Of a DNA stretch of 64,000 nucleotides, positions 51,867 to 61,200 are shown piece by piece. Made by a program: the position numbers and the translations under genes. The notes under the pieces are model-generated. The model searched no databases. It saw nothing but the letters and a program-made list of their open reading frames with translations, and was not told the DNA's origin. This DNA comes from Oerskovia douganii (lineage in GTDB: Bacteria > Actinomycetota > Actinomycetes > Actinomycetales > Cellulomonadaceae). The first letter of the stretch is position 1. Every line of letters begins with the position of its first letter. The stretch is taken from NCBI RefSeq assembly GCF_015142735.1, contig NZ_JACSPN010000001.1, forward strand, positions 61,608 to 125,607. The letters run 5' to 3'.

Positions 51867-52493
51867 TCAGAACCGGGTCTCCCCGTCACCGTGCAGGAGG
51901 CCCTGGATGGGTGCGGTGGAGATGTCCACGCGGTCCACGAGGTCGGCCGGTCCGGACACGATCACGGCCCGGTCGGCGAGCGGAACGTAGACGGCTACCG
52001 TGGCCCGGACCGCGACCCGGACGCAGGGGTGCGAGACGTCGTCGACCACGAAGGCCGTGTGCTGGAGAGGAGCCAGGTCGACCTCCTCGACGATCGCGCG
52101 CATCGCGGACCGATAGTCCTGGTAGGCGTCGGCGAAGTCCGCCCCCGTCGGGCCCTCGGTGCCGTCGGGGACGTCGCTGTGCAGGGGCGCGGCGAGCGCC
52201 CCGCTGAGAGCGGCCCGCACGATGTCCTCGACGTGCTGCGCGTCGTCCGTGCCGACCCGGAGCGTCTCGACGTCGACCGCCTCCCCGACGAACGACACGT
52301 AGGCGCGCAGGAACCGCTCCTCGGTGGGGTCGCGGTGCTCGCTGCCCGACCCGGTGACGGTCTCCTCCTCCAGGTCCAGCCCCCACGTGAGCGGGTCCGT
52401 GATCTCTCCGACGACGCCGGCGAAGCGGGCGAAGCGGGCGACGATCTGCTCCCAGGACTCGTGGGCTCCTGCTGGTTCGTCCGGCTTGTGCAT
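51867..52493 (-). CDS. Protein of unknown function
   Basis: The product has 208 residues from ATG 52493 with GGGAGGAC upstream. It is strongly acidic (many Asp/Glu) with no Cys pairs or membrane helices. The central part FLRAYVSFVGEAVDVETLRV and the C-terminal VSHPCVRVAVRATVAVYVPLADRAVIVSGPA look like a folded alpha/beta domain. I do not recognise the family. It lies divergent from the YwiC-like gene and next to uspA. Confidence 0.7.
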   Translation of the reverse strand: MHKPDEPAGAHESWEQIVARFARFAGVVGEITDPLTWGLDLEEETVTGSGSEHRDPTEERFLRAYVSFVGEAVDVETLRVGTDDAQHVEDIVRAALSGALAAPLHSDVPDGTEGPTGADFADAYQDYRSAMRAIVEEVDLAPLQHTAFVVDDVSHPCVRVAVRATVAVYVPLADRAVIVSGPADLVDRVDISTAPIQGLLHGDGETRF

Positions 52494-52673
52494 CGTCCTC
52501 CCTCGTCCGACATGTCCCCCGGGGCCGAGGCTGCGCTCAGGGGGCCTGGGGTCAACGATGCTGGTGACAGCGCTCTCCCGCACGTCGAGGGACAGCCGTC
52601 CGGTCGGCGGAACGTGTGGTCCGCCCCCCGGGACGGCTTTCCTGCGCGCGGGGACGCGTGCCACGCTCCTTGC

Positions 52674-53561
52674 ATGACCCAGGGGAGCACGCGACCTGAG
52701 CGGCGCACCACGACGCGTCGACGACGCCGCGGCCCCGGCTGGGTGCCCGACCAGCACGGCGCGTGGGCGATGCTTGCCGTGCCGCTGCTGGTCGGGGTCT
52801 TTCTCGGAGGGCCGGCGTGGGTGCACGTCCCGCTCGCGGTGCTGTGGTTCGTGGGCTACTTCGCGTTCTTCGCGGCGGGCCTGTGGCTGAAGTCCCGCTT
52901 CCGGCCGCGCTACCTGCCGCCCGTGCGGGCCTACGGGATCGCGACGGTCGTCCCAGCCGTCGCGGTCCTGCTCCTGCGGCCCGACCTCCTCGCCTGGGTC
53001 GCGCTCTTCCTCCCGCTCGTCGCGGTCAGCCTGTGGAGCTCGTACCGGCGGCGCGAGCGGTCGCTGCTCAACGACGGGGCCACGGTCCTCGCGGCGTGCC
53101 TCATGCTGCCGGTCGCGTTCGCGGCGGGGGTGGGGCCCGCGCCGGGCCCGTGGCCGGGCGTGACCCTGCCCGACGGCGTCACGGGCCTCGCAGGGATCGG
53201 CTGGCCCCAGGTGTGGGCCCTGTTCGTGCTCGTGCTGGCCTACTTCGCGGGGACGATCCTGTACGTCAAGACGCTCATCCGGGAACGAGGCGAGCGCTCC
53301 TACCTGGTGGCGTCGGCCGTCTACCACGTGGTGGCCGGCGTCGTCGCAGCCGTGGCGCTCGCCGCGGCCGGCCTGGCGTGGTGGCCCGCGGTCGTGCTCT
53401 TCGCGGGGCTGACCGCGCGTGCGGTGTGGGTGCCGAGGACCGACGCCAAGCCGTTGCAGTTCGGGATGGGGGAGGTCGCCGCGAGCGTCCTCCTCCTCGT
53501 GGTCGCCCTCGCGCTGCCGGCCACGCTCATGGTCGCCGGGTCGGCCGCTGCGGGCTCCTGA
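52674..53561 (+). CDS. YwiC-like membrane protein
   Basis: The product has 295 residues from ATG 52674. The Arg-rich N-terminus (RRTTTRRRRRGPGW) precedes VPDQHGAWAMLAVPLLVGV, the hallmark start of the YwiC-like family. KSRFRPRYLPPVRAYG follows. About eight membrane segments are visible, and FAGTILYVKTLIRERGERSY is conserved before the last ones. The layout recalls UbiA-type membrane proteins, but the DDxxD motifs are not evident. Function unknown. Confidence 0.82.
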   Translation: MTQGSTRPERRTTTRRRRRGPGWVPDQHGAWAMLAVPLLVGVFLGGPAWVHVPLAVLWFVGYFAFFAAGLWLKSRFRPRYLPPVRAYGIATVVPAVAVLLLRPDLLAWVALFLPLVAVSLWSSYRRRERSLLNDGATVLAACLMLPVAFAAGVGPAPGPWPGVTLPDGVTGLAGIGWPQVWALFVLVLAYFAGTILYVKTLIRERGERSYLVASAVYHVVAGVVAAVALAAAGLAWWPAVVLFAGLTARAVWVPRTDAKPLQFGMGEVAASVLLLVVALALPATLMVAGSAAAGS

Positions 53562-53669
53562 CCTCGCGTTCCGGGCAGACCGACCTCGCCTGACGGGCAT
53601 CGGTGGACGCAACGGACAGCCTGGCGGGACCCGCACCTGCCCCGGCGAAGGTCACGGAGCGACGCCCGC

Positions 53670-53687
53670 TTCACGCCCCTGGCGAAC
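53670..53687 (+). promoter_or_regulatory. ClgR-type box upstream of clpC
   Basis: TTCACGCCCCTGGCGAAC keeps the CGC-N5-GCG core and nearly all flanking positions of the actinobacterial ClgR consensus. It lies 105 bp before the clpC start. ClgR activates clp protease genes in corynebacteria, streptomycetes and mycobacteria. Confidence 0.65.
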
Positions 53688-53791
53688 AAGGGCATATCCG
53701 TGGGGTCGGCCCCGTTGGTCCCGGATAGAGTCGTTGCGGTCAGGCCTGAGCACCACCGGTGCGGGTGTACGCCGCTCGTGAGGAGCAGCAC

Positions 53792-56359
53792 ATGTTCGAG
53801 AGATTTACCGACCGAGCCCGTCGGGTCGTCGTCCTTGCCCAAGAAGAGGCACGGATGCTCAACCACAACTACATCGGCACCGAGCACATCCTGCTCGGCC
53901 TCATCCACGAGGGAGAGGGAGTCGCAGCCAAGGCGCTGGAGTCCCTGAACATCTCCCTCGACGGTGTGCGCTCGCAGGTCACCGAGATCATCGGCGAGGG
54001 CCAGCAGGCCCCCAGCGGGCACATCCCGTTCACGCCGCGCGCCAAGAAGGTCCTGGAGCTCTCGCTCCGCGAGGCCCTCCAGCTCGGCCACAACTACATC
54101 GGCACCGAGCACATCCTGCTCGGCCTCATCCGTGAGGGAGAGGGCGTCGCCGCCCAGGTCCTCACCAAGATGGGTGCCGACCTCAACCGCGTGCGCCAGC
54201 AGGTCATCCAGCTGCTGTCCGGGTACCAGGGCAAGGAGCCCGTCGCCGCAGGCGGCCCCGCAGAGGGCCAGCCCTCCGGCTCGGCCGTGCTCGACCAGTT
54301 CGGCCGCAACCTCACGCAGGCCGCACGCGAGGGCAAGCTCGACCCGGTCATCGGACGCACCTCGGAGATCGAGCGCGTCATGCAGGTCCTGTCGCGCCGC
54401 ACCAAGAACAACCCCGTCCTGATCGGTGAGCCGGGCGTCGGCAAGACCGCCGTCGTCGAGGGCCTCGCCCAGGACATCGTGCGCGGCGACGTCCCGGAGA
54501 CGCTCAAGGACAAGCAGCTCTACACGCTGGACCTGGGCGCCCTGGTCGCCGGGTCCCGCTACCGCGGTGACTTCGAGGAGCGCCTGAAGAAGGTCCTCAA
54601 GGAGATCCGCACGCGTGGCGACATCATCCTGTTCATCGACGAGATCCACACCCTCGTCGGTGCGGGTGCGGCCGAGGGCGCGATCGACGCAGCCAGCATC
54701 CTCAAGCCCATGCTGGCCCGTGGCGAGCTCCAGACCATCGGTGCGACCACGCTCGACGAGTACCGCAAGCACATCGAGAAGGACCCGGCCCTGGAGCGTC
54801 GCTTCCAGCCGATCCTCGTCTCGGAGCCGAGCCTGCCGCACGCGATCGAGATCCTCAAGGGTCTGCGCGACCGCTACGAGGCGCACCACCGCGTGTCCAT
54901 CACGGACGCCGCACTGGTGGCCGCCGCGACGCTCGCCGACCGCTACATCAACGACCGGTACCTGCCGGACAAGGCGATCGACCTGGTCGACGAGGCCGGT
55001 GCGCGTCTGCGCATCCGTCGCATGACCGCGCCGCCGGAGCTCAAGGAGCTCGACGAGCGCATCGCCGAGGCGCGTCGCGACAAGGAGTCCGCGATCGACG
55101 AGCAGGACTTCGAGAAGGCCGCGCGCCTGCGCGACACCGAGAAGCAGCTCACGCAGCAGCGCGCCGACAAGGAGAAGGCCTGGAAGGCCGGAGACCTGGA
55201 CACGGTCGCCGAGGTGGACGAGGACCTGATCGCCGAGGTGCTCGCCATGTCGACCGGCATCCCGGTGCTCAAGCTCACCGAGCAGGAGTCCTCGCGCCTG
55301 CTGAAGATGGAGGACGAGCTGCACAAGCGCGTCGTCGGCCAGGAGACGGCCATCAAGGCGCTCTCCCAGGCGATCCGCCGCACGCGTGCAGGCCTCAAGG
55401 ACCCCAAGCGTCCCGGTGGCTCGTTCATCTTCGCCGGCCCCACGGGTGTCGGTAAGACCGAGCTGGCCAAGGCGCTCGCCGAGTTCCTCTTCGGGGACGA
55501 GGAAGCGCTCATCCAGCTCGACATGTCGGAGTTCTCGGAGAAGCACACGGTCTCGCGTCTCTTCGGTTCGCCCCCCGGCTACGTCGGCTACGACGAGGGC
55601 GGCCAGCTGACGGAGAAGGTCCGTCGTCGTCCGTTCTCCGTGGTCCTGTTCGACGAGGTGGAGAAGGCGCACGCCGACATCTTCAACTCGCTGCTGCAGA
55701 TCCTCGAGGACGGTCGCCTGACCGACTCGCAGGGCCGCGTGGTGGACTTCAAGAACACCGTCATCATCATGACCACGAACCTCGGTACGCGGGACATCGC
55801 CAAGGGCCTCCAGACCGGCTTCAACGCCGGCGGCGACCTGGTGACGAGCTACGACCGCATGAAGGCCAAGGTCAACGACGAGCTGAAGCAGCACTTCCGC
55901 CCGGAGTTCCTGAACCGCGTCGACGACGTGGTGGTCTTCCCGCAGCTCTCGCAGAACGAGATCGTCCAGATCGTCGACCTCATGATCGCGAAGCTCGACA
56001 AGCGTCTGCGTGACAAGGACATGGGCATCGAGCTCACGGACGCGGCCAAGAAGCTGCTGTCCGAGAAGGGCTACGACCCGGTCCTCGGCGCTCGTCCGCT
56101 GCGTCGCGCCATCCAGCGCGACATCGAGGACGTGCTGTCCGAGAAGATCCTGTTCGGCGAGCTCAAGGCCGGTCAGATCGTCCTGGTCGACGCCGAGGGC
56201 GAAGGCCTGCTGGGCGAGTTCACGTTCCGTGGCGTCTCCAAGGACGACCACGAGCGTGGCCCGGTGAGCGTGGCCGCGACGGCAGCGCTCAACGCTCCCG
56301 CAGGCATCTCGACGTCCGACCTCCCGCCGACCGGCGAGCTGCAGGCCGGCGCGGAGTGA
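53792..56359 (+). CDS. clpC: ClpC ATPase/chaperone subunit of the Clp protease
   Basis: The product has 855 residues from ATG 53792 with GAGGAGCA upstream. The N-terminal double repeat has two copies of [14 protein letters not shown]. The first AAA+ domain has [10 protein letters not shown] (Walker A) and IILFIDEIH (Walker B). A UVR-like middle region ([20 protein letters not shown]) follows. The second AAA+ domain has [11 protein letters not shown] and [11 protein letters not shown], with [14 protein letters not shown] as pore loop 2 region. It unfolds substrates for ClpP1P2 and is essential in actinobacteria. Codon use is less GC-biased than its neighbours, fitting high expression. A ClgR-type box lies upstream. 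Confidence 0.98.
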   Translation: MFERFTDRARRVVVLAQEEARMLNHNYIGTEHILLGLIHEGEGVAAKALESLNISLDGVRSQVTEIIGEGQQAPSGHIPFTPRAKKVLELSLREALQLGHNYIGTEHILLGLIREGEGVAAQVLTKMGADLNRVRQQVIQLLSGYQGKEPVAAGGPAEGQPSGSAVLDQFGRNLTQAAREGKLDPVIGRTSEIERVMQVLSRRTKNNPVLIGEPGVGKTAVVEGLAQDIVRGDVPETLKDKQLYTLDLGALVAGSRYRGDFEERLKKVLKEIRTRGDIILFIDEIHTLVGAGAAEGAIDAASILKPMLARGELQTIGATTLDEYRKHIEKDPALERRFQPILVSEPSLPHAIEILKGLRDRYEAHHRVSITDAALVAAATLADRYINDRYLPDKAIDLVDEAGARLRIRRMTAPPELKELDERIAEARRDKESAIDEQDFEKAARLRDTEKQLTQQRADKEKAWKAGDLDTVAEVDEDLIAEVLAMSTGIPVLKLTEQESSRLLKMEDELHKRVVGQETAIKALSQAIRRTRAGLKDPKRPGGSFIFAGPTGVGKTELAKALAEFLFGDEEALIQLDMSEFSEKHTVSRLFGSPPGYVGYDEGGQLTEKVRRRPFSVVLFDEVEKAHADIFNSLLQILEDGRLTDSQGRVVDFKNTVIIMTTNLGTRDIAKGLQTGFNAGGDLVTSYDRMKAKVNDELKQHFRPEFLNRVDDVVVFPQLSQNEIVQIVDLMIAKLDKRLRDKDMGIELTDAAKKLLSEKGYDPVLGARPLRRAIQRDIEDVLSEKILFGELKAGQIVLVDAEGEGLLGEFTFRGVSKDDHERGPVSVAATAALNAPAGISTSDLPPTGELQAGAE

Positions 56360-56409
56360 TCCTCCCGGCAGCCTCCGGCTGCCGTTCCCCGGTCGTCTGA
56401 CGCCGACCG

Positions 56410-56451
56410 CGACGAAGGGCCCCGATCCTCACGGATCGGGGCCCTTCGTCG
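56410..56451 (+). terminator. Strong terminator of clpC
   Basis: Arms 56410-56428 and 56433-56451 are perfectly complementary over 19 bases with a 4-base loop. The core is GAAGGGCCCCGATCC. Confidence 0.92.
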
Positions 56452-56511
56452 TGCCCGGGGCGCTGCGGCTCGTCGTGCCTCGTGCTTCGTGCCCGGGCCG
56501 GTGCGAGGCGG

Positions 56512-56925
56512 TCAGTCGTGTCCCGCGAGCGAGGCGAGCGCGGTGCGCCAGAGCTCCTCGGAGTGCTGGACGGCCTCGGGGGTGTCGTTGTTGTCCTGCC
56601 GGATCGTCACGCGTGTGCCGTTGGGGTCCGGGGCGAGCGTGATCGCGACCTCGTGGTGGTTCTCCGGGACGTCGGGCACACCGCTCGCGGGGGAGTAGTG
56701 CGTGAAGCGCAGGGTGCGCGGCCGGTCGACCTCGAGGACCGTGCCGTGGTCCTCGAAGTGCTTGCCCTGGTACTGGCCCTCGAACGTGATGGCGCTGCCC
56801 GGCAGGTAGTCCGTCTCGACGTTGGCTCCCAGCATCCAGGTGGCGGACGGGTGGACGAGCTCGGCCCAGACCCTCTCCGGGCGGGCGGCGATGTGGATCG
56901 AGGCGGTGGCGACGAGTCCGGTCAT
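56512..56925 (-). CDS. SRPBCC-family protein
   Basis: The product has 137 residues from ATG 56925 with GGAGAGG upstream. ASIHIAARPERVWAELVHPS is the N-terminal beta-strand and helix of the Bet v1-like fold. RTLRFTHYSPASGVPD and VTIRQDNNDTPEAVQHSEELW match AHSA1-type members of the group. The fold binds hydrophobic ligands or assists Hsp90; no specific role can be assigned. It is convergent with clpC. Confidence 0.87.
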   Translation of the reverse strand: MTGLVATASIHIAARPERVWAELVHPSATWMLGANVETDYLPGSAITFEGQYQGKHFEDHGTVLEVDRPRTLRFTHYSPASGVPDVPENHHEVAITLAPDPNGTRVTIRQDNNDTPEAVQHSEELWRTALASLAGHD

Positions 56926-57277
56926 GGGACCTCTCCTCTTCGAGCGGTTTTCCCCGACGGTAGCCCTCCGCCCGGCCTTCGGCACGCGCGGCACGACGGT
57001 GGCGGGCGCGCGGATGTTCACCGAGCGTGCAGGCCGGGTCGTCCGACCGGGCCGTGGGCGGCGACCCGAGCTGCACGCTCGATCCGCGCCGGGTCGAGCG
57101 CGGTGCGCACAGGGGACGTGACCCACCCGAGGCGGCTGCGGCGCTGCACGTCGTCCGGACCGATGGCCCCGCCCGCCACGGCTGCCGCTTCGTCGAGCAC
57201 GCGCCCCCCAAGCCGGCGCCCCGGCCGCACGAGGCGAGCGACGCCGTCGGGCGGGAGGCCGCGTCCGGGCAGCGTGC
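56926..57277. other. Gene-free stretch with an imperfect hairpin
   Basis: These 352 bp lie between two minus-strand genes. Arms 57023-57041 and 57062-57080 pair at 17 of 19 positions; GAGCGTGCA and TGCACGCTC are the ends, shared with the hairpin at 60346. The 15-mer GCGACGCCGTCGGGC lies at 57238-57252. No credible gene was found. Confidence 0.6.
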
Positions 57278-58465
57278 TCAGCCCACCTCCCCGAACGCCG
57301 CGGCGAAGCGCGGCAGGCTCGCCTCGAGCGTCTCCGTGCTCGCGGTCAGCGAGATGCGGAAGCGGCCCGGGGTCTCGAAGTACTGCCCGCCCAGGACCAG
57401 GACGTCGTGCCGGGCGAGCAGGGCCTCGAAGGCGCGGTCGTCGGGGTCGGGCGAGCGCGGGTAGAGGTAGAACGTGCCCTCGGGGCTGTGCAGGTCGTAC
57501 CCGATGTCGCGCAGCCCGGCCACCATGAGGTCGCGCTTGCGCTGGTAGAGCGGGACGTCGAACGGGATGCGCTCCAGGACCGGCAGCGCGTGCTGGAGGA
57601 CGGCGTTGGGGAACGCGTACCCGATCGCGATCTGCAGCGCCTCGATCGCGGGCCGCAGGTCCTCGCGCCCCGGCATCGCGGGCGGGACCGCGAGGTACCC
57701 GATGCGCTGGCCGGGCGCGAGCAGCGTCTTGCCGTAGCTGTAGGCCAGCAGGGTCCACGGGTAGACCTCGGCGGGGCTGTGGAACTCCGTGCCGTCGTAG
57801 ACGATCCGGTGGTACGGCTCGTCCGACACGACGACGATGCGGCGACCGGACCGCGCCGACGCCTCGTCGAGGAGGGCGGCCAGACGGCGCAGCTCGCCCA
57901 GCGGGTAGACGCGCCCGGTCGGGTTGTTGGGCGTGTTGACCAGCACGACCCGGGTCCGGGGCGTGATCGCGTCCGCGATCGCGTCGAGGTCCAGGTCGAA
58001 CGTCCCGGGGGAGACCGGCACCTTGACCGGCGCGCGGCCGGCCGCGCGCACGATCACCTCGTACGCGAACCACGGGGGCACGCTGTACACGACCTCGTCG
58101 CCCGGGTCGCACACGAGCTTGAGGGCGAGGGCGAGGGCCGTGAAGCCGCCCGTGGTGAGGTGCACGTCGTCGGGCTCGAACGGCAGGTCCACGACGCCCC
58201 GCAGCCCCTCCGCCGCGGCGGCCCGCGCGGCGGGCTCGCTGACCTTGTAGCCGAACCAGTGCTCGTCGCGCGGGACCGCGCTCGCTCGCAGCGCCTCGAC
58301 GTACTCGGCCGGGGCCGGGTCGTGCGGGTTGCCGAACGTGAGGTCGAGGACCCCGGGGCGGGCACGCCGCTCGGGGTACACGTGCGCGAAGAACCCGAGC
58401 AGGACGTCGAACGGTGTGGACCGTGCGAGGTCGCGTGCGCGTCGGGAGATCGTCTCGTCGGCCAT
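57278..58465 (-). CDS. Class I/II PLP-dependent aminotransferase
   Basis: The product has 395 residues from ATG 58465 with GAGGAG upstream. The PLP Lys is in YSYGKTLLAPGQRIGY (Lys near 247). NTPNNPTGRVYPLGEL, DEPYHRIVYDG and FRISLTAST (Arg binding the carboxylate) are the other fold-type I landmarks. LTTGGFTALALALKL is the PLP phosphate-side loop. It is close to aspartate-type or aromatic-type aminotransferases; the exact substrate cannot be read. It is divergent from a DHA2-type exporter with a 308-bp gap. Confidence 0.92.
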   Translation of the reverse strand: MADETISRRARDLARSTPFDVLLGFFAHVYPERRARPGVLDLTFGNPHDPAPAEYVEALRASAVPRDEHWFGYKVSEPAARAAAAEGLRGVVDLPFEPDDVHLTTGGFTALALALKLVCDPGDEVVYSVPPWFAYEVIVRAAGRAPVKVPVSPGTFDLDLDAIADAITPRTRVVLVNTPNNPTGRVYPLGELRRLAALLDEASARSGRRIVVVSDEPYHRIVYDGTEFHSPAEVYPWTLLAYSYGKTLLAPGQRIGYLAVPPAMPGREDLRPAIEALQIAIGYAFPNAVLQHALPVLERIPFDVPLYQRKRDLMVAGLRDIGYDLHSPEGTFYLYPRSPDPDDRAFEALLARHDVLVLGGQYFETPGRFRISLTASTETLEASLPRFAAAFGEVG

Positions 58466-58654
58466 GGGAGCTCCTCGCTCGGGCGACGTGTCGTGGGGAA
58501 CGGCGATTCCACGCTAGCACCGGGACCGTCGGCGGTCCCGGTGGGCCCCGCTGCCTCGGAGGGCCCGACGGCGCCGCTCGCCCTCGGCGGGGCGGGCCCG
58601 CCGCGGAGACCCGCAGTGGGCGACCTCACTCCGGTTCCTGACGGCCCGACACGT

Positions 58655-58687
58655 TAGGATGGTCCGTCTGTCCGACTTCGTAGTTGG
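58655..58687 (+). promoter_or_regulatory. Promoter and possible operator of the DHA2 exporter gene
   Basis: TAGGAT (58655-58660) is -10-like. The near-palindrome CCGACT (58672-58677), 4 bp, AGTTGG (58682-58687) follows in the early transcribed region. This would give a leader of about 107 nt. The rest of the 308-bp gap holds no gene. Confidence 0.4.
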
Positions 58688-58773
58688 GGCGGTCGAACGG
58701 TCTGCGGCATCTCGCGACACGTCTCGATCCGGGCTGGAAACCCCACGATCCCGCTACGTCCGAAGGTCGGTCC

Positions 58774-60309
58774 ATGCCTGTCTCCACCCCCTCCCCCTCT
58801 GCGCCCTCGGCACAGGTGGTCCCTCCCTCGGCCGAGGTCCACGGCCCCGGTCCGGTCGAGCCGGACGCGCCCGCCACGGCCGGCCCCCGTCGCTGGTGGA
58901 TCCTCGTGATCCTCGCGCTGACCCAGCTCCTCGTCGTGCTCGACGGCACGATCGTCAACATCGCCCTGCCGCAGGCGCAGGCCGAGCTCGGGCTGACCGA
59001 CACCGAGCGGCAGTGGGTCGTCACGGCCTACGCCCTCGCGTTCGGCGCCCTGCTGCTCCTGGGCGGCCGCATCGCCGACTACTGGGGGCGCAAGCGCACC
59101 TACCTGCTGGGCATGGTCGGGTTCGGGGTCGCGTCCCTGCTCGCAGGCCTCGCCCGCAACGGCACGGAGCTCGTCGCGATGCGCGGCCTCCAGGGCGTCT
59201 TCGCCGCGCTGCTCGCGCCGGCCGCGCTCGCGCTGCTCACGGTGTCCTTCCCTCGCGGCCGCGAGCGGAACACCGCCTTCGCGGTCTTCGGATCGGTCGC
59301 CGGTGTCGGCGCTGCGGTCGGCCTGGTCCTGGGCGGCGCCCTGACGGAGTTCGCCGACTGGCGCTGGTGCCTGTGGGTCAACGTGCCCGTCGTGGTGGTC
59401 GCGCTCGTCGCGGGTCAGGTCCTGATCCGTGAGAGCCGGGCCGACGGGGACAACACGTACGACGTCCTGGGCGCGGTCACGGTCGTCCTGGGCCTGGGCG
59501 CGCTCGTGTACGGGTTCACGCTCGCCGAGCACAGCTGGGTCGCGCCCGGCACGATCGCCTGCCTCGCCGTGGGCGTCCTGCTCCTGGCGCTCTTCGTGTG
59601 GATCGAGTCGCGGGTCGCGCAGCCGCTGCTCCCGCTGCGCGTCCTGACGAACAAGGTCCGCGCGGGGGCGTTCCTCCTGCAGGCGATCTTCGGCGCACTC
59701 ATGATCGGCGCCCTGCTGTACCTGGCGCTGCACCTGCAGGTCGTCATGGGGCTCTCGCCCCTGCAGGCCGGCCTGGGCACGCTGCCCATGACGATCATGA
59801 CGCTCGTCCTGGCGCCGGCCGTCACGCAGCTCCTGGCGCGCTTCGGTCCGCGGCCGCTCATGATCGTCGGGCCGCTGGTCGCCGCGGCGGCTCTGCTCTA
59901 CCTGAGCCGCATCACGGTGGGCGGGACGTACGTGGTCGAGGTCCTGCCCGCCCTGGTCGTGCTGGGTGCGGGCATGGCCCTGGTCCTGGTGCCGCTCCAG
60001 AACGTGGCGCTCGCGGGAGTCGAGCCCCACGACGCCGGCGCTGCGAGCGCGACCGTCAACGCCTCGATGCAGATCGGTGGTTCGATCGGGCTGTCCGTCT
60101 TCACGACCCTGTACATGGGCGCCGTCGCGGGAGTCGTCGTGACCGACGAGGCGTCCCAGCTCGCGGCGTTCGTCGACGGGTACTCGGCGGCGTTCGTCGC
60201 GACGGCCGTGACCATGGTCGTGGGGGCGGTGCTCGCGGCGTGGTTGATCCGTGGCTCCAAGGAGCAGCTCCTGCCGCAGGGCGACCAGGTCGCGGTGCAC
60301 CTGGGCTGA
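58774..60309 (+). CDS. DHA2-family MFS multidrug exporter (14 helices)
   Basis: The product has 511 residues from ATG 58774. LTQLLVVLDGTIVNIALPQAQ is the DHA2 motif (D1) in helix 1; LGGRIADYWGRKRTYLLGM is motif A; LGGALTEFADWRWCLWVNVP is motif C plus the following region. Fourteen membrane segments fit. The first 38 residues are Pro/Ser/Ala-rich and cytoplasmic. Relatives export quaternary ammonium compounds, antibiotics or dyes. No regulator gene is adjacent. Confidence 0.93.
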   Translation: MPVSTPSPSAPSAQVVPPSAEVHGPGPVEPDAPATAGPRRWWILVILALTQLLVVLDGTIVNIALPQAQAELGLTDTERQWVVTAYALAFGALLLLGGRIADYWGRKRTYLLGMVGFGVASLLAGLARNGTELVAMRGLQGVFAALLAPAALALLTVSFPRGRERNTAFAVFGSVAGVGAAVGLVLGGALTEFADWRWCLWVNVPVVVVALVAGQVLIRESRADGDNTYDVLGAVTVVLGLGALVYGFTLAEHSWVAPGTIACLAVGVLLLALFVWIESRVAQPLLPLRVLTNKVRAGAFLLQAIFGALMIGALLYLALHLQVVMGLSPLQAGLGTLPMTIMTLVLAPAVTQLLARFGPRPLMIVGPLVAAAALLYLSRITVGGTYVVEVLPALVVLGAGMALVLVPLQNVALAGVEPHDAGAASATVNASMQIGGSIGLSVFTTLYMGAVAGVVVTDEASQLAAFVDGYSAAFVATAVTMVVGAVLAAWLIRGSKEQLLPQGDQVAVHLG

Positions 60310-60345
60310 GCCGCGGGCCCGGCCTGGTCCGGCCGCGGGACTGCT

Positions 60346-60406
60346 GCCGAGCGTGCACCTCGGGCTGTCGATCGATGCTCGGGACAGCCCGAGGTGCACG
60401 CTCGGC
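60346..60406. terminator. Long perfect intergenic hairpin between convergent genes
   Basis: Arms 60346-60369 and 60383-60406 are perfectly complementary over 24 bases with a 13-base loop. The arm GCCGAGCGTGCACCTCGG shares its first six bases with hairpin family copies and GAGCGTGCA with the element at 57023. Confidence 0.85.
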
Positions 60407-60408
60407 GC

Positions 60409-60444
60409 CCAGGACCAGGACCAGGACCAGGACCAGGACCAGGA
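60409..60444. repeat. Six tandem CCAGGA units
   Basis: Six perfect 6-base units (36 bp) follow the hairpin directly and lie 19 bp before the stop codon of the P-loop kinase gene. Confidence 0.9.
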
Positions 60445-60462
60445 GCGGGGCCGGGGCGGGCG

Positions 60463-61089
60463 TCAGTCCGCGAGCAGCGCCCGGATGTCCCGCTCGGCCT
60501 GACCGGGCGACGCCGTCCGGCAGCCCTTGTCGACCCAGCCCTGGATCAGGCGCGGCTCGTCGCGCAGCAGACCCCAGCCGCGGCGCAGCAACGTCAGCGG
60601 CGGCTTGCGGGACTCCGCCAGGTCTCGCAGGAGCCGGAACCAGAACGACACGAGCCGCGGCCTGCGCAGGCAGATCGCGTCGGCCAGGATCCCCTCGGCC
60701 CGGCACGCCGCGACCAGCTCGGCCGCGAAGATCCCCTCGGCGATCACGATGCGCGACCCGGTCACGTCGAGGTGCGTCGTGCCCGTGCGCCGCGACGTCG
60801 GGATGTCGTAGACCGGTACGTCCGACCGGCCCGTCGTGACGAGCGCGAGCAACGCGTCCATGGCGCTCGCCGAGTCCCAGCTCCCGGGCGAGTCCCAGTC
60901 GACGATCCCGAAGCGCCGCGGCAGGCCCGGGTGGTCGTGATCGTGGTAGAAGTCGTCGAGCTCCACGACCGGCAGGCCGAGGCGCCGGGTGAGCGACGTC
61001 TTCCCCGAACCCGACGGCCCTGTCAGCAGGACGATCCGACGGGGTGGGACACGCGTGCCCTCGGGCAGGTCGAAGAGGCCGTTCGTCAC
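60463..61089 (-). CDS. Uridine-kinase-like P-loop protein
   Basis: The product has 208 residues from GTG 61089; a longer frame to 61290 lacks support. The Walker A is LLTGPSGSGKTSLTRRLG near 22-38. LDDFYHDHDHPGLPR is the substrate-binding stretch typical of uridine kinase and phosphoribulokinase-like ATPases, then DWDSPGSWD. IVIAEGIFAAELV is conserved. It is annotated in relatives as 'uridine kinase' or 'ATP-binding protein' without proof of nucleoside specificity. Confidence 0.85.
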   Translation of the reverse strand: MTNGLFDLPEGTRVPPRRIVLLTGPSGSGKTSLTRRLGLPVVELDDFYHDHDHPGLPRRFGIVDWDSPGSWDSASAMDALLALVTTGRSDVPVYDIPTSRRTGTTHLDVTGSRIVIAEGIFAAELVAACRAEGILADAICLRRPRLVSFWFRLLRDLAESRKPPLTLLRRGWGLLRDEPRLIQGWVDKGCRTASPGQAERDIRALLAD

Positions 61090-61200
61090 CCGACCATTCT
61101 CCCAGCCCGCGGACGCACCCCGGTGCGCGGCGCCGTCGGGCGGGAGCGCGAGGCATCTCCGCAGACCAGAGCGCCAGGTGCGCCGAACCTGAGGACTGCA

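Noticed and set aside
53321..56251. Very long minus-strand open frame opposite clpC
   Set aside because: It is the antisense of a strongly conserved clpC gene; open antisense frames are normal at this GC content and the translation shows no domain.
16388..60406. CRISPR-like spaced repeats
   Set aside because: The repeated palindromes are far apart and intergenic, without regularly spaced unique spacers or cas genes.
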